DNA from: Branchiostoma floridae
Lineage: Eukaryota > Chordata > Leptocardii > Amphioxiformes > Branchiostomatidae
Direction of reading: 5' to 3'
Assembly: GCF_000003815.2 (NCBI RefSeq)
Contig: NC_049992.1
Location: 12,228,957 to 12,292,956 of the forward strand
DNA length: 64,000 nucleotides
The notes below the pieces were generated by a model. It was given only the letters and a program-made list of their open reading frames with translations, had not been told where the DNA came from and made no database searches. Made by a program: the position numbers and the translations under genes. Positions 36,201 through 46,750 of this stretch are shown piece by piece (positions within the stretch are counted from its first letter, which is position 1; the number at the start of each line of letters is the position of its first letter).

Positions 36201-39200
36201 AAATGTTTGATATAAGTTGTACCTTAATAGAAGGAATGTGTCCACGGCCATGTCCATGCTTCCTCGTATGAAATACCACCACTGTGAGAACCATTCATCC
36301 TTCTGTCTTTTGTTAGCTGTAGAAAAGCAGGATCAGTTACTAAAAGCTGTAAATCAGGTAACTGTACGCTTAAGTTGACAAAAAAGCTAGTCTAAAGGTA
36401 TATTTGAATCATATTGATTTGATGACGTCTTCTTTTGATCAGAATAGCAGAAAACATGAACAACAAACACGTCATCCTTTAAAGGTAATCTCCAAGTCGC
36501 TAGTGACACTCCTCTGCCAGCTTTGATACTATCTACTGCCACTGGCAAATCTGCCTGGAGTTTACTCCAAAGGGGCATCTTACTTGTAAGCGTATTGTCG
36601 GCAAAGAAGTCCGTGTGTCCATAGATGATCCACAAAGTGCTGATGACCCGGATGCCGTGAAGCGCCGGAAGTTGCCCTGCCGGCTGGTATGTGTTGAACA
36701 CTTTCTTGGTGTTGGAGTACACAGAGAAAGACAGAAAGAACCGACCAGTCTTACCTGGAGAACAAAAAACATCACATGAGAATCGCCGTATCGAGATCAC
36801 AATCATATCCTGATATGTGTTGTCAACCATTTCTTAGATACAATATTACATATCAAATATCACAACTACAAAAGACGTCCAACCTCAAACCGGAATCATG
36901 ATATAATGATGTATAGAAACATTATCATAATAAGAAAGGACGAGCAGCGCGAAAGGTGTGTCTGCATTAATGTTTAGAAAATTTCAATAAGACGCATCTT
37001 TAATAAATTGTACTTACTCTTAGTTATAGATTTCACCTTCTCCTCCGTGTAAGATACGTTTATGATGAATTCGAACAGCGTACCGATAAGCAACATCAGC
37101 AGGATGATGGCGATGAAGGATCTAGAACGGTGGTACATTGTCATTTTTAAAGATTCGGCGGTAAGGATTTCCTTTTTTTCTACAAGATTCGGCGGTAAGG
37201 ATTCTGCAGTTTAGCTTCAGCACAAGAGTATCGGCCATATGATATTCCCTACATTGGAGTAACATGTAGCAGATGTTCCCCGCAGTACATTTTAAACAAC
37301 TTCCAACAATGTCCCCATGAAGCTTATTTCTATTGGAATGTAAACTCACAGCTGATGGTGCAATATCAGTGTTATAATATACTTTTCTTGATATGATTGC
37401 ACAACTAATGTCTTACAATGCAACGTAGGCCCCTGTGTCGAAGCTGGCGTACACTTCTTCCCGGTGACAGAGAATACCTACCACAGTCCAGCTGGGCATT
37501 GGCTTTGTACCAAGGAGGCCTGAGGAGGAGCAGAATGATGCACCATTAAGAAAGACAGGTGTGTTGCGTAGTAAAAAGTGTTGAGCAGAAAATAGGTAGT
37601 GTTGCGCATTGTTGCTATCGGCCACGGTACGACCACACATTTGCTTCAGGTCAAGTAGCCGTAGCTGGCGCAGATTTACTCACTATTATAAATGGGAATA
37701 TAGGTTATGAAAGGGACTCATGAACTACGAGCGATGAGAAAGACGCTCAATATATTTTTCAAGAGCTGTCAAAACGACCTTATCCATCTAGAACATTAAC
37801 AGAAAATAAAGATAAAACGATCTGTCTGTAGGAGTTGGTCACAAGTAATACCTCAAATGTAGCTCTAACATACCTGTGTTTGCAAGGAGTGCAACTTCAA
37901 GATCGCCGCACGTGTTGGGTACACAGAGTCCCTGTGTGAAACTCTGTGCTCCTCCCGTCAATTCCTAAGTACAAGAACAACGGCAAATAGCAGTAACACT
38001 TTTTTTATATGAATGAATGACTTTCGGCAAATTTCCACAATCGCACAAGGTACGATGTATGGCAACCAATAACAACTACTAGCTATATAGGCAATGGTAC
38101 TACGAGGCTACATACAGAACAACAAAATATTATCAAAAACAGCGCAGCATATATAAGTGATCTGGTCTCGCATTTGGACTTAAGTATAGATAAACTGACC
38201 TACGTAGGCATATATATGAGTTGAACATTATATAGCAGCATATAAAAAAATATCTTTCTGTGTACCAGTAAGAGAGATGTGCGCTTTGGTTCTAATATTC
38301 TTTAACAACGCTTCTCTGTCTTTACTGTAGGTAGGACAGGTCATACTCATAACAAATTGGAATTCGTCTTCGACATTTTCATGGCAAGTGGGACACAGTC
38401 TCTGATTGGCTGGTGTGAATGATGTCATCTTCCTGAAAGAGTGATGATTTTGTCATGCCTAATGACCTACCGGTGCGATTCCTGTCCAGCCCAGTACACA
38501 GTACATGGCCTTCATGTCGGCCGGTATGTCTGGCGCGTATTTGACGCGGTCCCTGCAGCCCTTGAAGCTACCGAAGTCGTCATATCGACCTTCAAACAGA
38601 GCCGTTGGGTTGAGCTTTCCGCTACTGTCCAGCACTGGGAGGGCGGGGGAATGAAGAATGAGTTATAACCACGTGTTATTACAGAGGTTATCTATAGGTG
38701 CCAGTCTGATTTTATATGTATCAAGCTATGTGTCACAGTTCATACGAGTAAATCGGTATACATCGATTTGGCGGCCGATATGTTAGGTGGATATCTTTGT
38801 GCGAAAAATATCAAATTGATATAAGGTCTGCTCTAGCAACACTTAATGGAGCGGAAGGGCGAAACCAGTGCATGACGCCAAAAGGGGTTAATTGAGAAAG
38901 TCAAAGCATGGCCCTGTAGACAATTAGTTTTTAAAATTTGCTTTAAGACAGACGAGGACAATGCAGCACAGTACTCATTACAAGTTAATAACTTATTTCA
39001 ACAGTGCAGACAGGACAGGACAGACAGGAGATAAAGGTAGTCTTGTCGCCCTTTGAGGCTGCACGGACAGTCATGAGGTGTCTCGGGCACGGTAGGCTGA
39101 ACTCAACCCAGCTCACTCCTTCCACCTTTTACCTCCCCAGCCGAATTCAGGTGCCCATTTGTACATGTACATCTGGGTAGAGTAAGGAAGGTCGTACAAA

Positions 39201-41757
39201 GCGCCTTTTCTAAGGGCACGAAATCGGTGACATGACAGGATTCGAACCCGGGACCACTTGGTTCCAAGCCGAACGCTCTGTCGTTACGCCACACGACCCC
39301 ACAACGTTATCAGTAACAAGAACCGAAGGCCACTCCAAGGTTACGGGTTACATGAGCCACACTGGGACTGCATATCTTAATCCGCTTACAACAGGAATGT
39401 TGTTGTTGTCCTTGTTTAACATCTATTTCACCGCTAGACATGAAGAAGCGTACTTTTTTCGATGGGTATGGTGGATTCTTTATCGATCCATTTAACGTTA
39501 TCCACTCTTTTCCATCTGAGTGGAATTTTCCAAGAGCACAACATCAGGGTATGTTAGGGGATTAAATATAGGACCTCTTGACACCCAGGACCTCAACGAC
39601 GCCCAGATCCGAAAAAAAATTGTTGAAGTACGTGCAAATACGTATACGTGCTGTCCACGTGCCAAAACGTGGGAAATCTTTTGGGATCCGTAAGTGGTAA
39701 GTACTGCCTCCGTGCGAACTCGTAGGGAATCCGACGAATTTTGGAGCACGCAGACACGCCGTAGAACTTTACGTGCAGGCAAAACTCAGTGTGCCATCGG
39801 GCTGCAGAATCGCCCCACGTACGTGCCAGTACGGGCGACGAGCCTGCCCTGTACAGCCTGAACGTTTTCAGAAATACGTGGCGGACGTGGCCTCCCCAAA
39901 AAACGTACGGACAAATTGCACGTACGGCGGGTTGTGCCCTTAGCTTAAGGAAGGTCGTGCAAAGCGCCTTTTCCAAGTGCACGAAATCGGTGACATGGCA
40001 GGATTCGAACCCAAGACCACTTGGTTCTGAGCCGAACACTCTGTCGTTACGCCACACGACCCCACAATGTTGTCACTATGTAAGAAGAACCCAAGGCCAC
40101 TGCAATGTTACAGGTAACATGAGCCGGACTGGGACTGCATATCTTAATCCACTCACACCAGGAAGGAGCATGTTAACTCTTTTCGATTGTTATGGTGGAT
40201 TCTTTTAGCGATCCATTTAAACGCCGGTCCACCCACTTCCATCGGAGTGAAATTTGCCAAGAGCGCAACATCAGGGCATGTTAGGGGATTAAACCCAGGG
40301 CCTCTTGACGCCCAGGACCTCAACGACTCCCAGATAAAAAAAAATTGTTACAGTAACTGATACTCAAAGTCAACAGCCTACAGGTTGAAAACGAGAAGGC
40401 GCTTGAATAACGTAACATTTTTTTTGTGTGTATTGACATTATAACCGAAGGTCATAGCGTCTGTTTTGACCGTTGGTACATGTTTTTGTTGCGGGGATTG
40501 ACGCACACGTCAGGACTTGTTCAAAGGGCGTTGCGTAAATAAATTTAAACAGAATAAAATCTTGGTATGGCCAAAATATATCATAACGAATGACCAAGTA
40601 TGCTATCTTTTGAGGTCAACAAATGATCACACATTATGGAAAACACTTATGTATCAACGACTTTAGCTGGGCACACCTCTGCTGTCATTATTTACACAGT
40701 TAGGTCATCCATAGGTCATCTTTTAATGTTTGACAAACTTTTACTCACACTGTTTACCGTTGCCTAGCTAAACGCAAAAGAGTATACTGATTGATTTGTA
40801 GATAATACTGAAAAATATGCTTATTGAAAACAAGGCTAACTGTCGGACATTTGAAAGAAGAATGAAACCTCTGAATCAGAAGGTACAAACTTTTCCATGT
40901 TTGCTAGAGCAAACTATTTGAGAGTTGAATAGCCCACAATAGAAGTACTTAAGACCATGTTTATTCGATTATATGATGCTGATGCGAGCGTGCGGATAGA
41001 AAAAAGTACATTGCCTTCATTATGAAATCTAAGTGGTCAGGAGGGTTGAACAAACGGCAGACAATGGTCTATTTTATATAGAACAATTTCTTCCTCATTT
41101 TTGTTAATTCACATCTTCTGCTTAGACTTTTGATTATCTTTTGCATTCTCTGTGTTAGTATCCGTTTTCCGATATTTTTGTGTAATTTTCGGCATATATT
41201 TACTCGTTTGTAGCTGCTTTGTGCATTTTACAGCATGGTCGAGGTTTGTTTTTTAAATGGAAGAAAACTGACAATCCATATAATCGCAAAACATGGCCTG
41301 AGCAATGTTTAGAAGAGGCGGGGCAAATAAAGCTGTATGTACAGTGTGTACGAGCCCCGCCCATCTCGGAAGATTGTGATATTCAGGGCAACAATTGTCT
41401 GTGCACCAGCCAAAATCTATAAGTCGCTAAAAGTAGTTAGCATGTACTACAACAACAACTATCTGTACAAAATAAAACAGTTGAAAACATGTTGCTTATG
41501 ACTTACTCTGGATGGCGTAAGACTGGCCGGTCGTCATGTCGGTGTGAAGTTGTACACTCTGGTCATAACAAGACTCCTGAACCTGACCAGAATCCCGGAG
41601 ACCTATGGTGTCGTTCCAGTCGATGGGCTTGGTGGAGGCCAGCTGCATGTAGTGTCCCCATGTCTCCCAGAAGCTAGCAGAGAACTGCCCAGCTACAGTG
41701 GTTGAACAGCATGCCAGCGACAGCAGCGCGACGACCAACCTTACCCCTTGTAGCCAT
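30230..41757 (-). CDS. NRF-6-like membrane acyltransferase, copy C (start codon out of frame)
   Basis: Seen: 16 exons in transcript order, 41757-41507, 38634-38471, 37964-37874, 37519-37417, 37121-37018, 36754-36584, 36316-36223, 35979-35878, 35665-35488, 35369-35290, 35104-35018, 32029-31894, 31660-31480, 30988-30846, 30683-30500 and 30384-30230. Exon lengths match copy B almost throughout. The NRF signature CVPNTCGD, the R-X10-H motif and all acyltransferase_3 helices are intact. The tail ends NQETFDQKL. Odd: the exons sum to 2224 bases, one too many. The ATG at 41757 aligns with the copy B start, but a run of four G a few codons later puts it out of frame with the signal peptide LVVALLSLACCSTTVAGQ. 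In-frame ATGs at 41840 and 41852 lie upstream of or beside a TATA box. Either this is a one-base assembly error or a start-disrupted allele. Intron 11 is 2.9 kb and carries repeats and a THAP relic. Confidence 0.85.
31081..31479. other. Copy C intron 13, no feature
   Basis: Intron between exons 31660-31480 and 30988-30846. A short GC-rich palindromic CGCGGCGCGGCCGC lies near 31313-31326. Nothing else recognised. Confidence 0.4.
33023..33217. repeat. Intronic direct repeat, copy 1
   Basis: About 195 bases shared with 33468-33668. Both run from ACAACAGACAGATTTCGTAA to GGTTTTACGGAGACC and include GACGACGAAAAATCC and a GGCCGCCAT block. Similarity continues past the end (CTACAATATTCAT). Both lie in copy C intron 11. 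Confidence 0.8.
33468..33668. repeat. Intronic direct repeat, copy 2
   Basis: Second copy of the repeat at 33023-33217, same orientation, about 445 bases away, with scattered substitutions and a small insertion. On the minus strand it lies downstream of the THAP relic. An open frame of 96 codons (33782-33492) crosses it but matches no family I recognise. Confidence 0.75.
34010..34443 (-). pseudogene. THAP-domain relic
   Basis: Seen on the minus strand: from an ATG at 34443, a frame with SYCVAGGPHGVSCKNS and MHRFPK, the N-terminal half of a THAP (C2CH) zinc finger, stops at 34261. The C-terminal half follows in another frame (FVQRHR ... SAHFEPSYF) at about 34230-34110. A third frame then reads KVPTIDTA, which usually follows THAP domains in invertebrate proteins. 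The conserved Cys of the C..H pair appears as Gly, and the usual Trp is not visible. Known: THAP domains bind DNA and occur in cellular regulators and P-element-like transposases. Inferred: a decayed copy nested in copy C intron 11, same strand. An intron-containing live gene is less likely. Confidence 0.6.
34738..34832. repeat. TGAA tetramer run and (TA)n microsatellite
   Basis: GAATGAATGAATGAATTTATTG is followed by a perfect TA run of about 24 bases near 34809-34832. The GAATGAATG plus TTTATTG pattern resembles the tail of a degraded retroelement. Confidence 0.6.
38228..38428 (-). mobile_element. LINE reverse-transcriptase C-terminal remnant
   Basis: On the minus strand a 66-codon frame reads RLCPTCHENVEDEFQFVMSM then CPTYSKDREALL and stops. 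The C-x2-C ... E.QF ... CP.Y...R pattern is the zinc-knuckle-like tail of non-LTR retrotransposon ORF2 proteins. It lies in copy C intron 2. No upstream reverse transcriptase core remains nearby. Confidence 0.65.
39045..39300 (-). mobile_element. tRNA-derived SINE
   Basis: On the minus strand the head starts GGGGTCGTGTGGCGTAACGA (A-box-like TGGCGTAACGA at 39281-39291). It contains a B box GGTTCGAATCC (39238-39248) preceded by CCCG, then a non-tRNA body through CACGAAATC and CAGCTCACTC-type sequence. The internal Pol III promoter and absence of ORFs support a SINE. The 3' limit is approximate. Confidence 0.75.
39180..40350. repeat. Duplicated SINE-bearing composite with CACGTA-rich middle
   Basis: Two blocks of about 400 bases (39180-39610 and 39945-40345) share the SINE head, then GGGACTGCATATCTTAATCC, CGATCCATTTAA, and AACATCAGGG through CCCAGGACCTCAACGAC. 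Between them, 39620-39940 is unusually rich in CGTGC/CACGT/CGTACG motifs. It looks like a tandem duplication split by, or carrying, a separate element. Confidence 0.75.
39945..40063 (-). mobile_element. tRNA-derived SINE, second (truncated) copy
   Basis: Head and B box (40001-40011) match the copy at 39045-39300 with scattered changes. The non-tRNA body stops after the CACGAAATC...GCGCTTTGCACGACC part, so the 3' half is missing. Confidence 0.75.
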
Positions 41758-41812
41758 ATTGTGCACCTGGCGACTTCTCTCTGATGTGTGCTGTCGGCCT
41801 TGTTTGAACAGA

Positions 41813-41821
41813 CTTTATATA
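41813..41821 (-). promoter_or_regulatory. TATA box of copy C
   Basis: On the minus strand CCCTATATAAAGTCTG lies 56-65 bases before the ATG at 41757. Initiation about 30 bases downstream would give a short leader of about 30 bases. This argues that 41757, not the in-frame ATGs at 41840 and 41852, is the genuine start. Confidence 0.65.
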
Positions 41822-41852
41822 GGGCTACCTGGTGACTCATTGTCCTGTGCAA

Positions 41853-43000
41853 GGTCGGTGTTTGTGAGTGTGTTTGTGTGACGCGGACTCACACCTGAGT
41901 CTCGTGATTACGTAGTGCTGTAGGATGTTGACCCTTGGCCTTGTAAATCCTAGCGTCTGACTATGTTGGCATGGAAACAGTGACGAGTAAGCCAGTTTGG
42001 TCACCTAATCCCATTGTTCCATAGTGCGATGACCAGGAGCTAGGGGTCACTAAACAGTACCGTGATTCGGCAGGTGAACTGAACCGGATCTTTCCAAAAC
42101 CCTTGAGAAAATCCCATGCACAAAACACTCTTAACTCCGAACTGGCGTATTTAGCGTGATATATGTATAATGAGGTTACCAACTAGACACCCAGGAATTC
42201 TAGGTCTTGACAAACAAAAAGCAGGCAGTGGCCTCTAAGCAAGAATATGTCAAATAAGAGTCCTTATTCATTGTACACCCATCCCACTTCTCACTGCGAT
42301 TGAAAATTGTCCAGAGCGCCGATACACCATAGAAAGTTGCTCTTTCTACTTTCCGGCATGCAATCCCAGCGCTGTCTCAGCGCAACGAAAATTCAAATGT
42401 CAACTCTTAGGGGCTGCCAAAGATTGCTCAGCGAATTTCATAAATAAAGAACGAATTTTCTTCCCTTTTTGTTTTTTGTTTTCTTTCAATTCATTCATTT
42501 ACGTTTTACATTTATCAAATTCAATTTTGGCTGTAAACAAATTCAATTTTGTAAAGTGTACAGTAGCTCAGCGTGAGTCTCAGTTCATATATACAATAAC
42601 TTCGGCTTGCTGTTTTGTTCTTATAGTTGACATGTACCTTGTTCCCAATGCATATTTTATCATGCCACGTTGCTATCGTTAATCATAGAATACTGCGATC
42701 CATTGAAAATAAGACCAAGTCTTTGATCATCTAAATGTACAGGTTAAGAACATGATAACAAAACGTTATCGTGTCTAAACTCAAAGATAAGCTAAGAAAT
42801 GATAAAACTTTGTTCTCTTGTTTGTTCCACATCCGTTTGTTTTATCATAAATCATAAGAACGTTTTGAACATTTCTTCGAGTTCTATCTCGTAAATTTGT
42901 GTTATGTCTAATCTTAGGAGATCACATGGTTTGAAATCTTGAATAAAAGCATTATGTGTGTATCTTTTTAAAATCTATAATACCCATGATTTTAATTAGA
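41853..43000. other. Copy C upstream region, no gene seen
   Basis: AT-rich DNA upstream of copy C. Open frames at 41961-42182 and 42476-42682 show no domain. Confidence 0.4.
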
Positions 43001-43073
43001 AATGAGGTTCATGGCGCTTCCACTGCGCTCAGGCAAATCTGGCATCGCAGCGAGAGCGCCGTCCTCATTAAGT
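43001..43073. repeat. Small foldback (TGAGG...GCGCT)
   Basis: AATGAGGTTCATGGCGCTTC and its imperfect complement GAGCGCCGTCCTCATTAA form a 73-base inverted repeat around a TGGCATCGCAG loop. Confidence 0.5.
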
Positions 43074-43219
43074 GCATAATTTATATATAAGGCGGCCAGC
43101 AACCTGCAGGACGCCAAAGGCCAATTTGGTACCCTCTCCTTTGTTAGTCACCTCAATTAAACCAAAGAGCTAATCTCCAAGCAGAATTCCTCCGGTGGTA
43201 TAAAACAGTAACATAAGCT

Positions 43220-43319
43220 NNNNNNNNNNNNNNNNNNNNNNNNNNNNNNNNNNNNNNNNNNNNNNNNNNNNNNNNNNNNNNNNNNNNNNNNNNNNNNNNN
43301 NNNNNNNNNNNNNNNNNNN
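43220..43319. other. Assembly gap (100 N)
   Basis: Exactly 100 N, with a run of 14 G about 50 bases to the right (43376-43389). Intergenic. Confidence 0.95.
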
Positions 43320-44473
43320 CATCCGGGCTCTTTATTCATGTCGACAAAGTCATAGCAATCTGTCACGTTTTTTTGGGGGGGGGGGGGGGTACCATTTCAT
43401 AAGACAAATAAACATATGAAGCTATGCTGCAATTCTTCATATTGATTATTATTCATTTCCGGGATATGAGTCTGGAGACTTTGGCTAAAAATGCTCCAAA
43501 CTATCGGCGTCTCGCCCACACTGTATACATATTACCTATTTGCCTTGGGTCTTTGGGAAATTTGTCTGCCCTTTCTGCTTCTAGCTTTTCCGCAGCTGCA
43601 TATCAATAGTGTGTTATATATAAATGTATGAGTAGCCCACCACAGATCAGTAGTGCTGTTTATTTCCTTTTTTCAGATACGTATACATTGTACTGGTATG
43701 CCATCCATTGGAAACCTCTGTCTCCCCATCTCTCTCACCATGGGAGATTATGTTTTAGCTAGAAATATTAATGGCCGGCTATAGTAAGCTCCTCGTAATT
43801 CAGCCCCTGGCTCACCCAAAGAAGTCGGTCCACCCAATGACTAAAATCCCAACTCAAGAAATCCATGAAAATATAGCGAAAGTTTTGCCAGTCCAAACTG
43901 TTAACACCTCATTTATTAGTAAGCTGGAACTAAAATATTCTCTTACGATGCTCAAACTAATATACTAATAGCCGAGTACACGAGGAAGCGTCCTTTATTT
44001 GTGCTTTGTGCATTTTGCACCTCTTAAAGCCATTCTCAAAGTGGGACATTGCGCTCACTGCGACCATAGCTTGAGAGTGTTCCTTGAGCAATCGCTGTGT
44101 CCCTTGCGTGGTCCTTGGGTGCTCACTGCGACCGTTGTGTGCTATTTGGACCTCCATCGGTCACCATCCTCGTCGCTCGCGCTAGGACTGTTTTGAAACT
44201 GGTGAACAGTTCAGAATAGTCGCTGAAGTGATAGAGACCATGGCGATCCCTTAGCGCTCATGGTGCGACCTTGGCGATCCCTTAGCGCTTCCTGTGCGCT
44301 CAAAGAGTAATATTGGCGACCCCTCAGCGCTCGCTGCGCACTCTGACCTATTCTTAATTCTAGGTCGCTGGCCTAGTGGGATGGAGGGGTATGAAATAGT
44401 GATTCGTCCACAGGAAACAATATTCGTGGGGAAATAGTAAATATGCAGTTCATGTGATCAAGGTACAAAGGTT
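43320..44473. other. LRR-A upstream region with GCGCTC-type tandem repeats
   Basis: About 1.1 kb before the LRR-A promoter. From 44030 it has degenerate repeats of GCGCTCACTGCGACC, and at about 44240-44345 three units of TTGGCGATCCCTTAGCGCT with 40-45 base spacing. No gene recognised. Confidence 0.5.
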
Positions 44474-44501
44474 GATTGTCTGGGCTGCCGTCGCTATAAA
44501 G
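44474..44501 (+). promoter_or_regulatory. LRR-A core promoter (TATA) block
   Basis: GATTGTCTGGGCTGCCGTCG followed by CTATAAAG (TATA at 44495-44501), 227 bases before the LRR-A ATG. The LRR-B gene has nearly the same block at 50060-50089, which supports both as promoters. Confidence 0.65.
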
Positions 44502-44721
44502 CGGCAAACCTAGACCGACTACTTTAGTTTTGTTCGGCAACGTCTGCATTCGTGAAATCCCTGTATCGCCAGAATAACTTTGGTCTACAGCTGCAAACAA
44601 ACGCAGTGCTGTTTGGTTCAAGACCGAAGACGACAACTGGAAACAAAGGCCTGTGCTGGGGTAGAGGCGAGCTTCAACGTTTCGACTGTTTTGCCTTTGG
44701 CATCCGAATAATATCGCAAAG

Positions 44722-46750
44722 ATGATAGCTCACCAGCTGAAAACGGTAGTCCTTCTTCTATGGTTTCCGTTCTGTCTGGCACAATACAGTACTGGTGCTA
44801 CAAATCATTCGTGTTTGGTTACCACCACACCAGTACTGTTATGTCGAAATCAAACTGACAGATTTACATTTGCTTACTCCAGGTTTAAAATATTGGAGGA
44901 GTTGCATTTAAGCAGCAATCTACTTCGATCTTTTCCTAATTTTCCCTTCATGCCGAAGTTATCTAAAGTGTTTCTTAGACATAATCTGCTCGTAACGTTT
45001 CCTTGGTTTTCACTGGGAAATGTTTCCCATCTCCAAGAGTTGGTTCTAGACAGCAACAATCTAACATCTATCGACATAAGTGAGGACAATGCTCCAACAA
45101 ACCTGCGTAGACTTTCGGTGGATGAGAACAATTTGCAGTTCATCACACCCTTTCCAAACCTGCCATACTTGGAAGATCTTCTCCTGTCCAATAATAGACT
45201 TAGAGAGTTTCCGTGGGAATCTCTCCCTAACCTACCACGTTTGGTGAAACTAGATATCTCCTTTAATAGTTTAGCTCGGGTCGAGCCTGCAGGTATATTG
45301 GACACGGTCACCGATCTCCAGATACTGTTTTTTTTAGGAAACAACATGATGCGATTACCCGAGGCCTCTTTGCGTACAAAGTCCCCTGTTCAACTTCTAC
45401 TAGCCCATAACCCAGTACATTGTGACTGTAGCATATATTGGCTATTTGACATTGATTGTGATAAGAACTCGACGTGTTGTCAGGATAGCGACTACTGCAA
45501 TGGAAATGAATGCACCGTATGTTCAGTAGGACCAGAGGAGAAGAAGATATCAAATATCCTCTGTGAGACTCCCTTCGAATACAAAGCTAACAATGGACTG
45601 GAAGAATTCCTAAAGATATGTGAGCCTCCTCAGACCTCGACCATGTCCTTTGCTACAACCGTCCCAATCTCGACACAAGCTGCAGAGGAATTGACGAGCC
45701 TGACATTCCGTCCAGGCGGACTAAACGAGACATCCCTTTCAGGTGAGTAACCCTTACGTGACTGTGTGAAGTGGTCGGATTTTATAATACAGTGTATACA
45801 GCAGTGTCATCTATAATATTCTGTTAGTTATTTCATGGTACTATGAAATAGTCTTTTGACACGAGTATGTACCTATCACTTTGTTTGTCTATCTATCTGT
45901 CTGCTTGTCTCTATGCCTACTTTATCTCTTGCTCTCTTTCTGTCTCCCCCTATTCCTCTCTCTCTCTCTCTTATGTGAGATTATGTTTTAGCTCAAATTA
46001 TTAATGGCCAGGTCCATGTATGATTTTCCTCTAGCTCCAGATATCAAGTCTACGCCGGAGGCTTCCACGACATTCGTGCCAACGTTTGCTTCCACGGACC
46101 GTTCGCCACGTCCATCTCCAAGCCTTCACCCAGCGCTTTTCGTCCTGCCCCCGGTCGTTGTTGTCGTTGCTCTAGGTGTTTGCGTCACGTTTGGCTTAAA
46201 AAACGTACGCCAACGTCGCCAACGCCGTCCCAAACAGGCTCGAGGTCAGTGCGTCAACGCAAACTACGGGTACCAGCAGAGGAGCAGTTCTTCCTTTGAT
46301 AACGGCACAACGCAGCGTACGGCACAAAGAGAAAGTGCGGGGAGCGACCAGCCGGAGCCAGAGGACCCCCATGTTCAGGCTACACCCTCCTCTCTCTACA
46401 ACATGGCTTCAGTCTTCTCCTTCGCGACCACATATGGCGCGGCAGCCGCAGCTACATACTCTCCCAGCACTCAGATCAGAACAAACTATCAGACATACAC
46501 CAACGAAGAAGTTTTCTGCGGCACCCCAACTGTTGACGCACGGCCTATGTCGTTCTTCGCGGACAGCTCAGCGTACGGTCGCGCAGATCTGGCGGACAGC
46601 TCAGCGTACGGTCGCGCAGATCAGGCGTACAGCTCAGCGTACGGTCGCGCAGATCAGGCGCTGTCAGAAGATTCGTTACGACACGACAGTGGGTCCGTCT
46701 CCCCTCTGTACAAGACGGCTGGTGCCGTTATTAACGATACCTTTGGGTAA
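44722..46750 (+). CDS. LRR single-pass receptor-like protein A
   Basis: Seen: two exons, 44722-45742 and 46035-46750, 578 residues. Signal peptide about 1-20 (VVLLLWFPFCLAQ). About eight leucine-rich repeats span residues 50-225 (for example LEELHLSSNLLRSF, LEDLLLSNNRLREFPW). An LRRCT-like cap follows (NPVHCDCSIYWL, then several Cys). A Ser/Thr-rich stalk crosses the intron. The transmembrane helix is at about 374-395 (FVLPPVVVVVALGVCVTF), then basic NVRQRRQRRPK and a tail of about 180 residues. The tail contains SSLYNMASVFSFAT and three 11-residue repeats with SSAYGRAD. Known: this layout is typical of LRR cell-surface receptors, which expanded strongly in amphioxus. Ligand and signalling unknown. 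The gene is the tandem paralogue of LRR-B, with the same intron position and phase. Confidence 0.87.
46562..46660 (+). repeat. In-frame 33-bp minisatellite, three copies
   Basis: Units at 46562-46594, 46595-46627 and 46628-46660 are nearly identical (core AGCTCAGCGTACGGTCGCGC) and encode xSSAYGRADxA three times in the LRR-A cytoplasmic tail. LRR-B has one equivalent, RSAYGHTD, near 52245-52270. Confidence 0.9.

Larger units (their letters stand above)
38635..41506. other. Copy C intron 1 (2.9 kb)
   Basis: This contains the SINE-bearing composite at 39045-40350. The rest (38635-39044 and 40351-41506) is AT-rich with no recognised gene or element. Confidence 0.6.

Noticed and set aside
39232-39300. 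Possible tRNA gene (A and B box like motifs, minus strand)
   Set aside because: The cloverleaf stems do not pair well, a non-tRNA body follows, and a second copy exists nearby, so it is a SINE head.
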